Origin: Cellulomonas telluris | Lineage (GTDB): Bacteria > Actinomycetota > Actinomycetes > Actinomycetales > Cellulomonadaceae | Length of the DNA: 64,000 bases | Direction: 5' to 3' | Assembly: GCF_004886325.1 (NCBI RefSeq) | Contig: NZ_QXFN01000004.1 | Location: 186,001 to 250,000 of the forward strand | Shown here: positions 41,579 through 51,950 of the stretch, piece by piece | Layout: the number at the start of each line of letters is the position of its first letter | Position numbering within the stretch: the stretch's first letter is position 1 | Translations under genes and position numbers: made by a program | Notes under the pieces: model-generated | What the model was told of the DNA's origin: nothing | Database searches by the model: none | What the model saw: the letters and a program-made list of their open reading frames with translations, nothing else

Positions 41579-41596
41579 CGGGCCGACCGCCCGTCA
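41576..41596. terminator. Hairpin joining the dop and giant-membrane-protein stops
   Basis: Perfect 8-bp stem (41576-41583 with 41589-41596) and a 5-nt loop CGACC. The two stem ends are exactly the stop codons of the two convergent genes: TGA at 41576-41578 and TCA at 41594-41596. Confidence 0.7.
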
Positions 41597-44500
41597 GCGC
41601 ATCGCCGCGACCACCCGCACCGCCTCCCGGGCCTCCCGTACGCGCCGCTCGTAGGTGAGGCCGAGCCCGAGGACCGCGGCACCGCCGACACCGAGCAGCA
41701 CCCAGCCGTCCACGCGTGCGAGCGCACCCGACGCCACGGGGGTGAGCAGCACCGCAGCGGTGGTGAGCGCGGCGACCGCGCCCAGGAGGAGCGGCGCCTG
41801 CAGGCGCCGGGCGGCGCCGACGACGGTGGCGGCCAGGGCCAGGACCAGGGCGGTCAGGGAGCGTGCCGGTGTCGGCGCGACCAGGAGCGTCACGACAGGC
41901 ACGCCCAGGGCCACGGCGACGGGTGCACCGAGGGCCGACCAGGACCCCCGGCGCTCGTCGCGGGTCAGCCACCGCGCGCCGAGCGCCACGGTGAGGAGCC
42001 CCACGGCGACGAGCGGGACGTCGGCAGGTTCCGGCCCGTCCCGCAGCGCCGCGGTCACCCCGGCGACGACCGCCACGGCGGTGCCCGTCACGGCGTCACC
42101 CCGGGTGCGGTCCACCCACGCGAGCGCCGCGCCGGCGGCGAGGACTGCCACGGCGCGGGCGGCTCCTGCGGCGGTGCCGTCCACGGCGAGCAGGACGGGG
42201 ACCGCGACGAGGACCACGGCCAGGGCGGGCGGGCTCGGGACGACCCTCGGCGCTGCCGCCGCGGAGCCGACGTTCGGCGAGCGGCGCCCCGGTCCCCGCC
42301 GCGGGCGCACGGACGCCCAGGCCGCACCCGCGAGGACGGCCCCCGCGGCGGCGGGCAGCTCGACCGCCCGGACGTCCGGCGGCGTGCCGGCGACGCCGCT
42401 GCCCGCCGCGCTCGTGACGGCCGACACCCAGGGACCGAGCAGGACGAGGGCCCCCGCGGCGGCGGCGAGCGTCCGGGAGAGGGCGCCGCGGGACACGCGG
42501 CTCGTGAGGCGCGCCGGGCGGTCGGGGGCGGCGTGGTCCGGGGCGGCGTCGTCCGGGACGGGGCCGTCGGCGTCACCGCGGACGCGGGCCGCCCGGGCGA
42601 GGACGAGGAGCAGGGCCGCCACCAGCACCCACGCGGCCGGGCGCAGGGCGCCGTCCCGGACGGCCGGCGTCGGCAGGAGCGCGAGCACGGCCAGGGCGAC
42701 CCACGGGGCCGGTGCGGTGCTCGAGCGCCGCGCGGCCGGCACCGACGTCGCCGCCGCCAGGAGGGCGACGGCGACGGCCGGTGCGTCCGCCACCGCGTCG
42801 GGCAGTGCGACCGGCGCCACGAGCGCCACCGAGGCCACGAGGGCGAGCCCCAGGTCGGCGAGGCGCGCACCGGGCCCGACCCCCGGGGCCGGCGCGGCCG
42901 GTGCGATCCGGCGCTCGTCCGCCGCGCCGACGGCGCAGAGCGTCACCGCGACGAGCCCCAGCACGGCCAGTCGTACACGGGCGGTCGTGGCGTCGGCGGT
43001 GCCCGCGCCCACGGCCACCGCGAGCAGGACCGGCACCGCGGCCGCGGCCAGCACGACCCACGGGCCGACGCGCAGCAGGGGCGCGCGCCGGCGCGGCGGC
43101 CACGTGCGGTGCGCGACCACCGCGGTCCCCGCCAGCAGTGCCGCGGCGACGACGGCCCACACCTCGGGCGGGCCGCCCGTCCCCCCGGCGCCCGACGCGT
43201 CCGCCGCAGCAGCCAGGGCCCGGCGCGCGGGGCCGAGGGCGGCGAGCAGCGCCGCCACGACGGTGAGCACGGCGGCCGTCCGGCGGGAGTCGTCGGCCGG
43301 GCCGGGCGTCCGCCTGCCGATCAGCGCCGCGGCCACGAGGACGGCCGTCCCGAGCACGACCGTCACCGCGGCCCGGTCGACCCAGCGGTCGCCCAGCTGG
43401 AGGACGGCGGGGAGCACGGCGGCCGGGAGGGAGACCAGCGCGGCGCCGCCGCCGACCAGCGGCGCCGCTCCCGACGACGCCCGGCGCAGGCGCGCGGCGC
43501 CGACCGCGACGAGCACGATCCCGGGCGGCACGACGTACGGCTCGACGGGGACCGCTGCGGTGGACGACAGCGCGACGCACCACGCCGCCGTCCCGAGGGC
43601 CCACGCCGCCCACCAGGCCCGGTGACGGTCCCGGTGCACGGCCCACCCGCCCGCCGTCGCGGCGGCCGCGGCCAGGACCGCGACGGCCGGTCCGGTGCCG
43701 GCCGTCGCGGCGGCCGGCACGGCGCACGCGACCACGAGCCACCCGGCCGCCTCGGCGGCGACGCGCGCGCTGCGTCCCCCGCGCTCCGTGAGCAGGTGGG
43801 AGGCGAGCACCGACGCCGCACCGACCCCGGCCACCACGAGCGCGGCACCGCCCGGGGCCGGTCGGCCGAGCACGTCGTGCACGGTCGCCACGGCGAGAGC
43901 CGCGACCGGTGCCGCCGCACCGGCGCCCGCACCGACCCAGCCGCGACCGGCACCGGCGGCGTCCCCGAGCAGCGCTGCGACGACCACCAGCGCCGAGGCG
44001 GCCGCGAGGCAGGGGGCGACCTGCCCCCAGGCGCCGGGGCCGGGGTCCCCGAGCGCGGTCGCGGCCCACGCGGTGAGGACGAGGACCGCGGCGACGACCA
44101 GCGCCGCGCTTCGCTCGAGGGCACCGGCGGCCGGCCGCGTCGCGCGGGCGAGCAGCGGGACGGTCGTGAGCGCCGCCGCCACGGCCGCACCGGCGCTCGG
44201 GCTCACGCCGAGGCCGACCGCGCCCACGACCGCCGCCGCCGCGACCAGGCCGCCGGCCGTGCCGGTGGAGGCGGCGTCGGCCCACGCCCGGCGGCTCCAG
44301 GTCCGGGCGTGCAGGGCCACCGCCGCGGCGAGCAGGAGCGCGGCCGCGGTCGCCGCCGGGGAGGACGCACCCGCCGGCACGGCCGTCGCCGCCGCGGCGA
44401 CCGTCCCCACGCTCGCCGGCCTGCGCCACGTCGGCGACGCCGCGCGCACCCGCACCCACGCCGCCACGACGGCGGCGAGGCCGGCCACCGCCACCGCGCT

Positions 44501-46174
44501 GCGCGCGGCCGGCGCCGCCCCGAGGCGGTCGGCCACGACGAGCAGCGGCGCGGCGACGGACGCGAGCACCGCCGCCGTCGCGCGTGCCGCACCCGCCGCC
44601 CGAACCCCGGCTCCGTCACGTCGCGCCGCCACGGTGCCCGCCAGCAGGCCGGCCGCCGCCAGCGCCACCACGGCGGTGACGGCGGCGACGAGGGGGACCG
44701 GACGCGTCGCCGTGGGCGCGCCCAGACGGACCAGCGCCGCCAGGACGACCCAGGCCGCGGTCCCGGCGGCGGCGGTCGCGGCCGCCAGCCCGACCGACGC
44801 GCGCAGGCGGTGCGGCACGAGGCGGGCGCCGCGGTGCAGCACGAGCCCGGCGACGAGCGCGGTGAGCGCGGCCACGTGCCAGCTCGCGGCGCCGTCCGCC
44901 CCGGCGGCGCGTGCCACGGCGGCCCCGGCGGTGGCGACCCCGACGGCGCCGGTCACACCCGCCGCGGACCACCAGGCGGGAGTCGTCGCGGGGTGCGGAC
45001 CGCCCGCCGGCGCGGGCTCGACGCCGCTCCCGGCCGCAGGCAGCACCCGCTCCTCCACCCGCGCCTGCAGGACGAGCACCACGCACGCGGCGAGGAGGAC
45101 CACGGCCGCGGACCACGCCGGCGCGCCGAGAGCGGTCCGGACGACGCCGGCGCCGGCGGCCAGGACGACGGCCGGCACGGCGGCCCCCCAGGCGGCGGCG
45201 CGGAGCACCGTGCGCTCCGTCCTGTGCCCGGGCCCGGCCGCGGCGCGCACGAGCGTGAGCGTCGCGGAGGCGACGAGCAGCAGGGCCGCGTGCTCGACCG
45301 TCCCGGCCCTGGGGAGCCAGACGAGGGGCACGACCGGCAGGAGCACGGCCGCCGCCACGGTGCCCGCACGCAGGCGTGCGGCGCGTCCCCAGGTCGCGAG
45401 CACGGCGGCGCAGGCGACGAGCGAGACCGTCGCCTGGCCGGGACCGGTACCGACCACGACCGCACCCGTGGCACGCAGCGCCCACGCGTCGAGGAGGAGG
45501 AGCGCCGCCCCGAGCGCACCCACGGCCTCGGCACCCTGCGGCAGGCCGCGGGCGCGCAGGAGCGCGGCCACGCCGAGGACGACGAGCGTCACCGTCCCGA
45601 CCGCCGCGGCGCGGGCGCCGAGCGTCAGGACGTCCCACGCGAAGACGAGGAACGTCACGCAGGCGGCGACGAGCAGCGCGGCCCCGACGACCTGGAGCAC
45701 CGTCTGCACCCGCCACGGCGCGCGCTCCGGCGTGGGCGCCGCCGCCGGTCCCGGCGCCGGCGCGGGACCGGTGCCGAGGACGACCTGGGGCAGGGGCGCG
45801 GGGCGGGCGACCGGCGCCGCCGGCCCGGGCGACGCAGCCCACGGGTCGGCCGGGTACGGGGCGGCGGGCCCCGCCCCGGTCGCGGTGCGCGCGGTCGGCA
45901 CCGACGGCGCGGCGGGGCGCGGTGCCGCCGCGCGCGGTGCCGCCGAGCGCGCGGCCGCCCGCATGGCGGCGATGCGCTGCGCGCGCCGCCGCAGCGCCTC
46001 CGCCGCGGCGACGCTGTCCTCCCACAGCAGGCCCGCCCCCGGCGCGGTGACGTCCAGCCCGCAGGCCGCGCACCGCGGCCCCGACAGCGCGGCCGTGCAC
46101 GCCGGGCAGCGGGTGCGGTCGAGCAGCGCCCGCAGGGCGCGGTCGTAGAGCGGGGTCGGTTCCGGACGGGCCAT
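41594..46174 (-). CDS. Giant polytopic membrane protein (SCO7613-type) with N-terminal zinc ribbon
   Basis: 1526 residues. The N-terminus carries a four-Cys zinc ribbon (Cys23, 26, 35, 38; RCPACTAALSGPRCAACGL). A helical and Ala/Pro-rich cytoplasmic linker of about 130 residues follows. From about residue 150 it is a long series of hydrophobic, Ala/Val/Leu-rich segments, at least several tens of predicted membrane helices, almost to the end, with a basic C-terminus (ERRVREAREAVRVVAAMR). It resembles proteins annotated in actinobacteria as SCO7613 C-terminal domain-containing membrane proteins, whose function is unknown. It lies antisense between dop and pup. The start at 46174 has a GGGAG element 11 nt upstream. 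Confidence 0.8.
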   Translation of the reverse strand: MARPEPTPLYDRALRALLDRTRCPACTAALSGPRCAACGLDVTAPGAGLLWEDSVAAAEALRRRAQRIAAMRAAARSAAPRAAAPRPAAPSVPTARTATGAGPAAPYPADPWAASPGPAAPVARPAPLPQVVLGTGPAPAPGPAAAPTPERAPWRVQTVLQVVGAALLVAACVTFLVFAWDVLTLGARAAAVGTVTLVVLGVAALLRARGLPQGAEAVGALGAALLLLDAWALRATGAVVVGTGPGQATVSLVACAAVLATWGRAARLRAGTVAAAVLLPVVPLVWLPRAGTVEHAALLLVASATLTLVRAAAGPGHRTERTVLRAAAWGAAVPAVVLAAGAGVVRTALGAPAWSAAVVLLAACVVLVLQARVEERVLPAAGSGVEPAPAGGPHPATTPAWWSAAGVTGAVGVATAGAAVARAAGADGAASWHVAALTALVAGLVLHRGARLVPHRLRASVGLAAATAAAGTAAWVVLAALVRLGAPTATRPVPLVAAVTAVVALAAAGLLAGTVAARRDGAGVRAAGAARATAAVLASVAAPLLVVADRLGAAPAARSAVAVAGLAAVVAAWVRVRAASPTWRRPASVGTVAAAATAVPAGASSPAATAAALLLAAAVALHARTWSRRAWADAASTGTAGGLVAAAAVVGAVGLGVSPSAGAAVAAALTTVPLLARATRPAAGALERSAALVVAAVLVLTAWAATALGDPGPGAWGQVAPCLAAASALVVVAALLGDAAGAGRGWVGAGAGAAAPVAALAVATVHDVLGRPAPGGAALVVAGVGAASVLASHLLTERGGRSARVAAEAAGWLVVACAVPAAATAGTGPAVAVLAAAAATAGGWAVHRDRHRAWWAAWALGTAAWCVALSSTAAVPVEPYVVPPGIVLVAVGAARLRRASSGAAPLVGGGAALVSLPAAVLPAVLQLGDRWVDRAAVTVVLGTAVLVAAALIGRRTPGPADDSRRTAAVLTVVAALLAALGPARRALAAAADASGAGGTGGPPEVWAVVAAALLAGTAVVAHRTWPPRRRAPLLRVGPWVVLAAAAVPVLLAVAVGAGTADATTARVRLAVLGLVAVTLCAVGAADERRIAPAAPAPGVGPGARLADLGLALVASVALVAPVALPDAVADAPAVAVALLAAATSVPAARRSSTAPAPWVALAVLALLPTPAVRDGALRPAAWVLVAALLLVLARAARVRGDADGPVPDDAAPDHAAPDRPARLTSRVSRGALSRTLAAAAGALVLLGPWVSAVTSAAGSGVAGTPPDVRAVELPAAAGAVLAGAAWASVRPRRGPGRRSPNVGSAAAAPRVVPSPPALAVVLVAVPVLLAVDGTAAGAARAVAVLAAGAALAWVDRTRGDAVTGTAVAVVAGVTAALRDGPEPADVPLVAVGLLTVALGARWLTRDERRGSWSALGAPVAVALGVPVVTLLVAPTPARSLTALVLALAATVVGAARRLQAPLLLGAVAALTTAAVLLTPVASGALARVDGWVLLGVGGAAVLGLGLTYERRVREAREAVRVVAAMR

Positions 46175-46274
46175 GACGCGGATGCTCCCACCGCCGCGAC
46201 GTCCACCTCGTGGTCCGTCCACATCGCCGGGCGCGCGTGGGCTCGCCCTCGCTGCCCTGCGGCGGAGGATGGGC

Positions 46275-46280
46275 CTAGGG
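46275..46280 (+). promoter_or_regulatory. -10-like box for the pup-prcB-prcA operon
   Basis: TAGGGT in context CTAGGGTGG, about 50 nt upstream of the pup ATG, the same motif as before dop. Confidence 0.4.
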
Positions 46281-46330
46281 TGGGTCAGGCGGGCGCGCGG
46301 GACGCGCCGGCCCGGAGGACGGAGGTCACC

Positions 46331-46522
46331 ATGGCTGGTCAGGAACACGTCAGGCGCCGCGAGGACGACGAGCCGATCGACGAGCCGGGCACGCCGACGC
46401 CGGCCCCGGCGGCGCAGGACCGTGACGCCGAGGTCGACGCGCTCCTCGAGGAGATCGACGACGTCCTCGAGTCGAACGCGGAGCAGTTCGTGCGCGGGTT
46501 CGTGCAGAAGGGCGGTCAGTGA
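46331..46522 (+). CDS. pup: Prokaryotic ubiquitin-like protein Pup
   Basis: 63 residues. The N-terminal half is disordered and acidic. The C-terminal half is the helical Mpa-binding and targeting region (DALLEEIDDVLESNAEQFVRGFVQKGGQ in two stretches). It ends GGQ, so deamidation by Dop to GGE is needed before PafA can ligate it. A strong GGAGG Shine-Dalgarno lies 5 nt before the ATG. prcB starts 6 nt after the pup stop. Confidence 0.97.
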   Translation: MAGQEHVRRREDDEPIDEPGTPTPAPAAQDRDAEVDALLEEIDDVLESNAEQFVRGFVQKGGQ

Positions 46523-46528
46523 GCGCCG

Positions 46529-47371
46529 ATGACGTCGTCCGCCTCGTCCACGTCCGGTCGGCTCCCGGACGCCTTCACCACCCCCGGCACGTCGTCGTTC
46601 GTCGAGTTCCTCTCCGGCTACGCGCCGGAGCTGCTGCCCGGCCGGCGGCCGCTGCCGTCGGGTGAGGTGTCGGCGCCGCACGGCACGACGATCGTCGCCC
46701 TGACGTTCGACGGCGGTCTCGTCATGGCGGGCGACCGCCGGGCCACGATGGGCTCCGCGATCGCGAGCCGGCACATCGAGAAGGTGTTCCCCGCGGACGA
46801 GTTCTCGGCCGTCGGCATCGCCGGCACCGCCGGTCTGGCGATCGAGCTCGTCCGGCTGTTCCAGCTCGAGCTCGAGCACTACGAGAAGATCGAGGGGAGC
46901 CTGCTGTCGCTCGACGGCAAGGCGAACCGGCTCGCCACGATGATCCGCGGCAACCTCGGCCTCGCGCTGCAGGGCCTGGCCGTCGTGCCCCTGTTCGGCG
47001 GGTACGACCTGGACCGCGGCGTCGGACGGCTCTTCTCCTACGACGTGACGGGCGGGCGGTACGAGGAGCACGACCACCACGCCGTCGGGTCGGGGTCGGT
47101 GTTCGCGCGCGGGTCCCTCAAGAAGCGTTGGCGCCCGGGCCTCGACGCGGCCGGTGCGGTGCGCGTCGCGGTCGAGGCGCTCGTCGACGCGGCGGACGAC
47201 GACTCCGCGACGGGCGGGCCGGACCGGGTCCGCCGCATCTGGCCGGTCGTCGCGACGGTGACGCAGTCGGGCTACCTGCGGGTGCCGGACGCGCAGCTCG
47301 AGGCGGTCGCCGAGTCCATCGAGACCGAACGCCGCCTCGGCGTGGCCGGCGCAGGGGAGGCCGACCGATGA
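46529..47371 (+). CDS. prcB: 20S proteasome beta subunit PrcB
   Basis: 280 residues. A 52-residue propeptide ends at HG, and the mature N-terminus is Thr53 in [21 protein letters not shown], the catalytic nucleophile exposed by autoprocessing. DRRAT and [25 protein letters not shown] are typical of actinobacterial beta subunits. It provides the peptidase activity of the 14-mer beta rings. The stop overlaps the prcA start by 3 nt (ATGA). Confidence 0.97.
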   Translation: MTSSASSTSGRLPDAFTTPGTSSFVEFLSGYAPELLPGRRPLPSGEVSAPHGTTIVALTFDGGLVMAGDRRATMGSAIASRHIEKVFPADEFSAVGIAGTAGLAIELVRLFQLELEHYEKIEGSLLSLDGKANRLATMIRGNLGLALQGLAVVPLFGGYDLDRGVGRLFSYDVTGGRYEEHDHHAVGSGSVFARGSLKKRWRPGLDAAGAVRVAVEALVDAADDDSATGGPDRVRRIWPVVATVTQSGYLRVPDAQLEAVAESIETERRLGVAGAGEADR

Positions 47372-48072
47372 GCATGCCGTTCTACGTCTCGCCCGAGCAG
47401 CTGATGAAGGACCGGGCCGACTACGCGCGCAAGGGCATCGCGCGCGGGCGCTCGGTCGTGGTCCTGCAGTACGACGACGGTATCGCGTTCGCGACCGAGA
47501 ACCCCTCGCGGGCGCTGCACAAGATCTCGGAGATCTACGACCGCATCGCGTTCGCGGCCGTCGGGAAGTACAACGAGTTCGAGAACCTGCGGGTCGCGGG
47601 CGTGCGGTACGCGGACCTGCGCGGGTACTCCTACGACCGCGTCGACGTGACGGCGCGCGGTCTCGCGAACGCGTACGCCCAGACGCTCGGCACCGTCTTC
47701 ACGACCGAGTCCAAGCCGCTCGAGGTCGAGCTCGTGGTGGTCGAGGTCGGCCGCGAGCCGGCGGGGGACCAGATCTACCGCCTCTCGTACGACGGCTCGG
47801 TGACCGACGAGCAGGGCTGGGTCGTGATGGGCGGGCAGGCGGACCGCCTCGCCGGTGTGCTGGGCGGCGAGTGGCGGCCTGGCATGACGCTCGCCGAGGT
47901 GCTCGGGCTCGCCGTGCGCGTCCTCGGCCAGTCCGGCGACGACGGCGAGCAGCGCGCGCTGGGGGCCGGTCAGCTCGAGGTCGCGGTCCTGGACCGCACG
48001 CGTCCGCGCCGCGCGTTCCGCCGGCTCACGGGCGCCCTGCTCGAGGACGTGCTGGGGGCGACGGCCGTCTAG
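47368..48072 (+). CDS. prcA: 20S proteasome alpha subunit PrcA
   Basis: 234 residues. It starts [46 protein letters not shown], the gating and assembly helix region of actinobacterial alpha subunits, followed by [34 protein letters not shown]. It forms the outer rings that gate entry and dock Mpa. The ATG at 47368 overlaps the prcB stop; a second ATG two codons later is an alternative. pafA follows 58 nt downstream. Confidence 0.96.
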   Translation: MSMPFYVSPEQLMKDRADYARKGIARGRSVVVLQYDDGIAFATENPSRALHKISEIYDRIAFAAVGKYNEFENLRVAGVRYADLRGYSYDRVDVTARGLANAYAQTLGTVFTTESKPLEVELVVVEVGREPAGDQIYRLSYDGSVTDEQGWVVMGGQADRLAGVLGGEWRPGMTLAEVLGLAVRVLGQSGDDGEQRALGAGQLEVAVLDRTRPRRAFRRLTGALLEDVLGATAV

Positions 48073-48130
48073 CGGCCACGCACGGCGAGGCGCACCCGCG
48101 GTGCCGGGCGGCGAGGAACGGGAGGCACGC

Positions 48131-49492
48131 ATGGACAGGCGGATCTTCGGGCTGGAGACCGAGTACGGCGTGACGTGCGCGGCGCAGGACGGCCGCGGGC
48201 TGTCGGCCGACGAGGTGGCGCGCTACCTGTTCCGCAAGGTGGTGGCCTGGGGCAGGTCGTCCAACGTCTTCCTGCGCAACGGGTCGCGGCTGTACCTCGA
48301 CGTCGGCTCCCACCCCGAGTACGCGACGGCGGAGTGCGACGACTGGCGCCAGCTGGTCACGCACGACCGCGCCGGCGAGCGGATCCTCGAGGGGCTGGTG
48401 GAGGACGCGCAGCAGCGGCTCGAGCACGAGGGGCTGCCCGGCCGGATCCACCTGTTCAAGAACAACACGGACTCGGCCGGCAACTCCTACGGCTGCCACG
48501 AGAACTACCTCGTGCGGCGGCAGGGGGACTTCTCCCGGCTGTCGGACGTGCTCGTCCCGTTCCTCATCACCCGGCAGGTCCTGACGGGCGCCGGCAAGGT
48601 CCTCGTGACGCCCCGGGGTGCCGTCTACTGCCTCTCGCAGCGCGCCGACCACATCTGGGAGGCCGTCTCGAGCGCGACGACGCGCTCCCGGCCGATCATC
48701 AACACCCGTGACGAGCCGCACGCGGACGCCGAGCACTACCGGCGCCTGCACGTCATCGTCGGCGACTCCTCCATGGCGGAGACGACGACCCTGCTCAAGG
48801 TCGCGTCCACGGACCTCGTCCTGCGCCTGGTGGAGGCGGGCGTCCCGCTGCGGGACATGACGCTCGAGAACCCGATCCGTGCCATCCGCGAGATCAGCCA
48901 CGACATGAGCGGGCAGCAGCCGATCACGCTCGCGTCCGGCCGCACCGTGACGGCGATCGACCTGCAGGAGGAGTACCTCGCGCGCGTGTCGGAGCTCGTC
49001 GACGCCGAGGTGGGTCCGTCCCCGGAGACGAAGCAGGTGCTCGACCTGTGGGAGCGGGGGCTGCGGGCCCTGCGGACGGGCGACCTGTCCCTGGTCGACC
49101 GGGAGCTCGACTGGGCGATCAAGTGGTCCATGATCGAGCGGTACCGCGCGAAGCACGACCTGGCGCTGTCGGACGTCCGGGTCCAGCGCCTCGACCTGGC
49201 GTACCACGACATCTCGCGCAGCGAGGGCCTGTACAACCTGCTCGCGGCGCGGGGTCTGGTCGAGCGGGTCACGACCGACCTCGACGTGTTCGAGGCGACG
49301 GCCGTCCCGCCCCAGACGACGCGCGCGAAGCTGCGCGGCGACTTCGTCCGCGCGGCGCAGGACGCACGCCGGGACTACACCGTGGACTGGGTGCACCTGA
49401 AGCTGAACGACCAGGCGCAGCGCACGGTGCTGTGCAAGGACCCGTTCCGCAGCGTCGACGAGCGGGTGGACCGCCTCATCGAGTCCATGTGA
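48131..49492 (+). CDS. pafA: Pup--protein ligase PafA
   Basis: 453 residues, the usual PafA length, related to Dop but without the Dop loop. The N-terminal [14 protein letters not shown] holds the catalytic residues. Further motifs are [66 protein letters not shown] and [19 protein letters not shown]. It ligates deamidated Pup to substrate lysines using ATP. The ATG at 48131 follows GGGAGGC; an upstream GTG would add ten residues. The pafB/pafC regulator genes that often come next are not found. Confidence 0.97.
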   Translation: MDRRIFGLETEYGVTCAAQDGRGLSADEVARYLFRKVVAWGRSSNVFLRNGSRLYLDVGSHPEYATAECDDWRQLVTHDRAGERILEGLVEDAQQRLEHEGLPGRIHLFKNNTDSAGNSYGCHENYLVRRQGDFSRLSDVLVPFLITRQVLTGAGKVLVTPRGAVYCLSQRADHIWEAVSSATTRSRPIINTRDEPHADAEHYRRLHVIVGDSSMAETTTLLKVASTDLVLRLVEAGVPLRDMTLENPIRAIREISHDMSGQQPITLASGRTVTAIDLQEEYLARVSELVDAEVGPSPETKQVLDLWERGLRALRTGDLSLVDRELDWAIKWSMIERYRAKHDLALSDVRVQRLDLAYHDISRSEGLYNLLAARGLVERVTTDLDVFEATAVPPQTTRAKLRGDFVRAAQDARRDYTVDWVHLKLNDQAQRTVLCKDPFRSVDERVDRLIESM

Positions 49493-49537
49493 CCCGACGC
49501 CGGTGAGGGCGGGTCCTGCGCCACCTCCACCGGCACG

Positions 49538-49543
49538 TACAGT
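49538..49543 (+). promoter_or_regulatory. Possible -10 box for the FKBP lipoprotein-hisF operon
   Basis: TACAGT about 83 nt upstream of the GTG at 49627. The leader carries a GAGAGGA ribosome-binding site. Confidence 0.3.
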
Positions 49544-49626
49544 GAGCCCGCGCACCGCCCCGGCGTGTGCGCGCCCCGGTCGCGCCCGCGCGCCCGGGGG
49601 AGCGGAACGGATCGAGAGGACACGAC

Positions 49627-50508
49627 GTGGCGCGAGTGCCGGCTGCCCGCCGGGTGGCGCTCCTGGCCGTCCTGGCGCTGCTGCTCGCGGCGTGCGGCAG
49701 CACACCGACGACGACGGACCCGGAGGTCACCGTCACCGGCGAGCCGGGCGCGGCGCCGACGGTGACCTACCTGACCCCCCTGACGGTCGACGAGACGTAC
49801 CGGGAGACGGTGTGGCCCGGCACGGGCGCCGAGCTCGTCGAGGGTGCGCCCGTGCTCATCGACTTCTGGCTCGAGAACGCGACGGACGCGAGCCTGGTCA
49901 AGGAGAGCTACTCGACGAGCCCGACGCCGCGTCCCCTCACCGAGGAGGACCTCGGCACCGACCTGTACGAGACGTTGCGGGGCCAGCGGGTGGGCGCACG
50001 CATCCTGCAGGTCGCGCCCGCCGGGCAGGGCGCCGACTACCCGACCGTCACCGTGCTCGACGTGCTGCCGACCCGGGCGGTGGGCGAGCCGGTCGCACCG
50101 AACCCGACGCTCCCCGCGGTCGCCCTCGCGGAGGACGGCTCGCCCAGCATCACCCCGACGGGGACGCCGCCGCCCGCGGACCTCGTCGTGCAGCCGCTCG
50201 TGCGGGGCACGGGCGCGCAGGTCGCAGAGGGCGACGTCATCACGGTCCACTACAGCGGGTTCGCGTGGGACACGGGCGAGCTGTTCGACGCGTCCTGGGA
50301 ACGGGTCCTGCCCGTGTCCTTCCTGCTGTCCGACGTGCAGGCGTGGGCCGAGGGGCTGGTGGACCAGCCCGCGGGCAGCCAGGTGATGCTGGTCGTCCCG
50401 CCCACCTACCCGCTCGGCGTGACGGACGCGGAGGAGCTGGCGGGGCAGACCGTCGTGTTCGTGATCGACATCCTGGCGACCGGTGCGCCGGCGGAGGTGG
50501 CCCGATGA
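49627..50508 (+). CDS. FKBP-type peptidyl-prolyl isomerase, lipoprotein
   Basis: 293 residues. A lipoprotein signal with lipobox ALLLAACG (Cys about residue 24) places it on the outer face of the membrane. A low-complexity region and a degenerate first FKBP-like half (about 50-160) precede a clearer FKBP domain at about 195-290 ([50 protein letters not shown]). It would assist folding of exported proteins. An FKBP gene often sits beside pafA in actinobacteria. The 3' end overlaps hisF by 4 nt (ATGA). Confidence 0.88.
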   Translation: MARVPAARRVALLAVLALLLAACGSTPTTTDPEVTVTGEPGAAPTVTYLTPLTVDETYRETVWPGTGAELVEGAPVLIDFWLENATDASLVKESYSTSPTPRPLTEEDLGTDLYETLRGQRVGARILQVAPAGQGADYPTVTVLDVLPTRAVGEPVAPNPTLPAVALAEDGSPSITPTGTPPPADLVVQPLVRGTGAQVAEGDVITVHYSGFAWDTGELFDASWERVLPVSFLLSDVQAWAEGLVDQPAGSQVMLVVPPTYPLGVTDAEELAGQTVVFVIDILATGAPAEVAR

Positions 50509-51275
50509 GCCTGGCCCTGCGGGTGATCCCCTGCCTGGACGTCGACGCGGGCCGCGTCGTCAAGGGCGTGAACTTCGAGAACCTGCGGGACGCGGGCGAC
50601 CCCGTCGAGCTCGCGCGCCGCTACGACGCGGAGGGCGCCGACGAGATCACGTTCCTCGACGTCTCCGCGTCCTCGTCGGACCGCTCGACGACCTACGACG
50701 TCGTGCGCCGCACCGCCGAGGAGGTGTTCGTCCCGCTCACGGTGGGCGGCGGCGTGCGTTCCGCGGACGACGTCGACCGGCTCCTGCGCGCCGGCGCGGA
50801 CAAGGTCGGCGTGAACACCGCGGCCATCGCCCGGCCGGAGCTGATCACGGAGATCGCGGAGCGGTTCGGGTCCCAGGTGCTGGTGCTGTCCGTCGACGCG
50901 CGCCGCGTGACGGGCGAGACCCGCACCGACTCGGGGTACGAGGTGACGACGCACGGCGGCCGGCGCGGCACGGGCATCGACGCCGTCGGGTGGGCACGGC
51001 GGGCGGTCGAGCTCGGCGTCGGCGAGGTCCTGCTCAACTCCATGGACGCCGACGGCACGACCTCCGGCTTCGACCTGGAGATGATCCGCGACGTGCGTGC
51101 CGTGGTGCCGGTGCCGCTCATCGCGTCGGGCGGGGCCGGGACGGCGGAGCACTTCGTCGAGGTCGCGCGCACCGGCGTCGACGCGGTCCTCGCGGCCAGC
51201 GTCTTCCACTTCGGCACCCTGACCGTCGGTCAGGTCAAGGACGCGCTGCGGGCGGCGGGCGTCGAGGTCCGCTGA
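50505..51275 (+). CDS. hisF: Imidazole glycerol phosphate synthase subunit HisF
   Basis: 256-residue TIM barrel. The canonical N-terminus [35 protein letters not shown] has the catalytic Asp11, and the second catalytic Asp lies in [14 protein letters not shown]. Phosphate-binding loops are TVGGGVRS and [12 protein letters not shown]. It makes imidazole glycerol phosphate and AICAR with HisH, which is not in the window. It is coupled to the FKBP gene. A small CGTCGC/GCGACG hairpin follows the stop. Confidence 0.96.
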   Translation: MSLALRVIPCLDVDAGRVVKGVNFENLRDAGDPVELARRYDAEGADEITFLDVSASSSDRSTTYDVVRRTAEEVFVPLTVGGGVRSADDVDRLLRAGADKVGVNTAAIARPELITEIAERFGSQVLVLSVDARRVTGETRTDSGYEVTTHGGRRGTGIDAVGWARRAVELGVGEVLLNSMDADGTTSGFDLEMIRDVRAVVPVPLIASGGAGTAEHFVEVARTGVDAVLAASVFHFGTLTVGQVKDALRAAGVEVR

Positions 51276-51302
51276 GCGCGTCGCGGCGACGGGCGCCGGG
51301 TC

Positions 51303-51950
51303 TCACGGACCGGTGAGCATCTCCCGCACCGCCGCCACGTCCGCGTCGGAGCCCTCCAGTCGCACGTCGGCCGCCTGCAGGCGGCCCGAGACCGCGAGCA
51401 CGAGCTCACCGACGTCGCCGCGCGCCACCACCGTCCCGTGCCCGGCGCGGGCCCGGTGCACGGCGGAGCGGACGCCGTCGGGCCGCACCAGGACCAGCCC
51501 GGGGCCGAGGCGGCGCAGGCGGACGGGCGCCATCCGCAGGAGCTGACGCCACAGCAGCTCGCGCAACCCGTCGGGCAGGTCCCGCGGCGGCACGGCACCT
51601 GCGCCGCGCCTCAGGTCCTCGGTGTGGATGAAGTACTCGGAGGCGTTGACGGCGTCACCGGCCCACGACAGCGGGCTCCAGCGGGCGGGGCGTGCGGCGA
51701 AGGCGTCGACGAGCGCGGCGTACGACACGGCGTCGTGCACGTCCTCCGCGAGCCGCTGCACGGCCGCCTCCGGACCGCGGGTGGCCGCGGTGCCGACCAC
51801 GCCGACACCGGCGCGCGGCGCCTTCTCCCGCAGCACGAGGTGCGCGGCGAGGTGCCGGGCCTGCCACCCGGCGCACAGCGTCGGGGCGTCGAACGCGGTG
51901 GCCCGCAGGGTGTCGGCCAGCCATGCCCGCTCGGTCTCGTGCCAGGTCAT
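51303..51950 (-). CDS. TIGR03085-type metal-binding protein (DinB/maleylpyruvate isomerase-like)
   Basis: 215 residues with the N-terminal four-helix bundle of mycothiol-dependent maleylpyruvate-isomerase-like proteins. It begins WHETERAWLADTLRATAFDAPTLCAGWQARHLAAHLVLREKAP, where the His in HLAAHL is a likely metal ligand. A further probable ligand is in NASEYFIHTEDLRRG. It matches the actinobacterial TIGR03085 family, often found among his and trp genes, of unknown function. A role with mycothiol is plausible because mshC is in the window, but this is inference. Confidence 0.85.
   Translation of the reverse strand: MTWHETERAWLADTLRATAFDAPTLCAGWQARHLAAHLVLREKAPRAGVGVVGTAATRGPEAAVQRLAEDVHDAVSYAALVDAFAARPARWSPLSWAGDAVNASEYFIHTEDLRRGAGAVPPRDLPDGLRELLWRQLLRMAPVRLRRLGPGLVLVRPDGVRSAVHRARAGHGTVVARGDVGELVLAVSGRLQAADVRLEGSDADVAAVREMLTGP

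Noticed and set aside
46175-47080. N-terminal extension of the giant membrane protein by about 300 residues over pup and prcB
   Set aside because: The extension is antisense to pup and prcB and has no domain content. The zinc-ribbon start at 46174 is natural.
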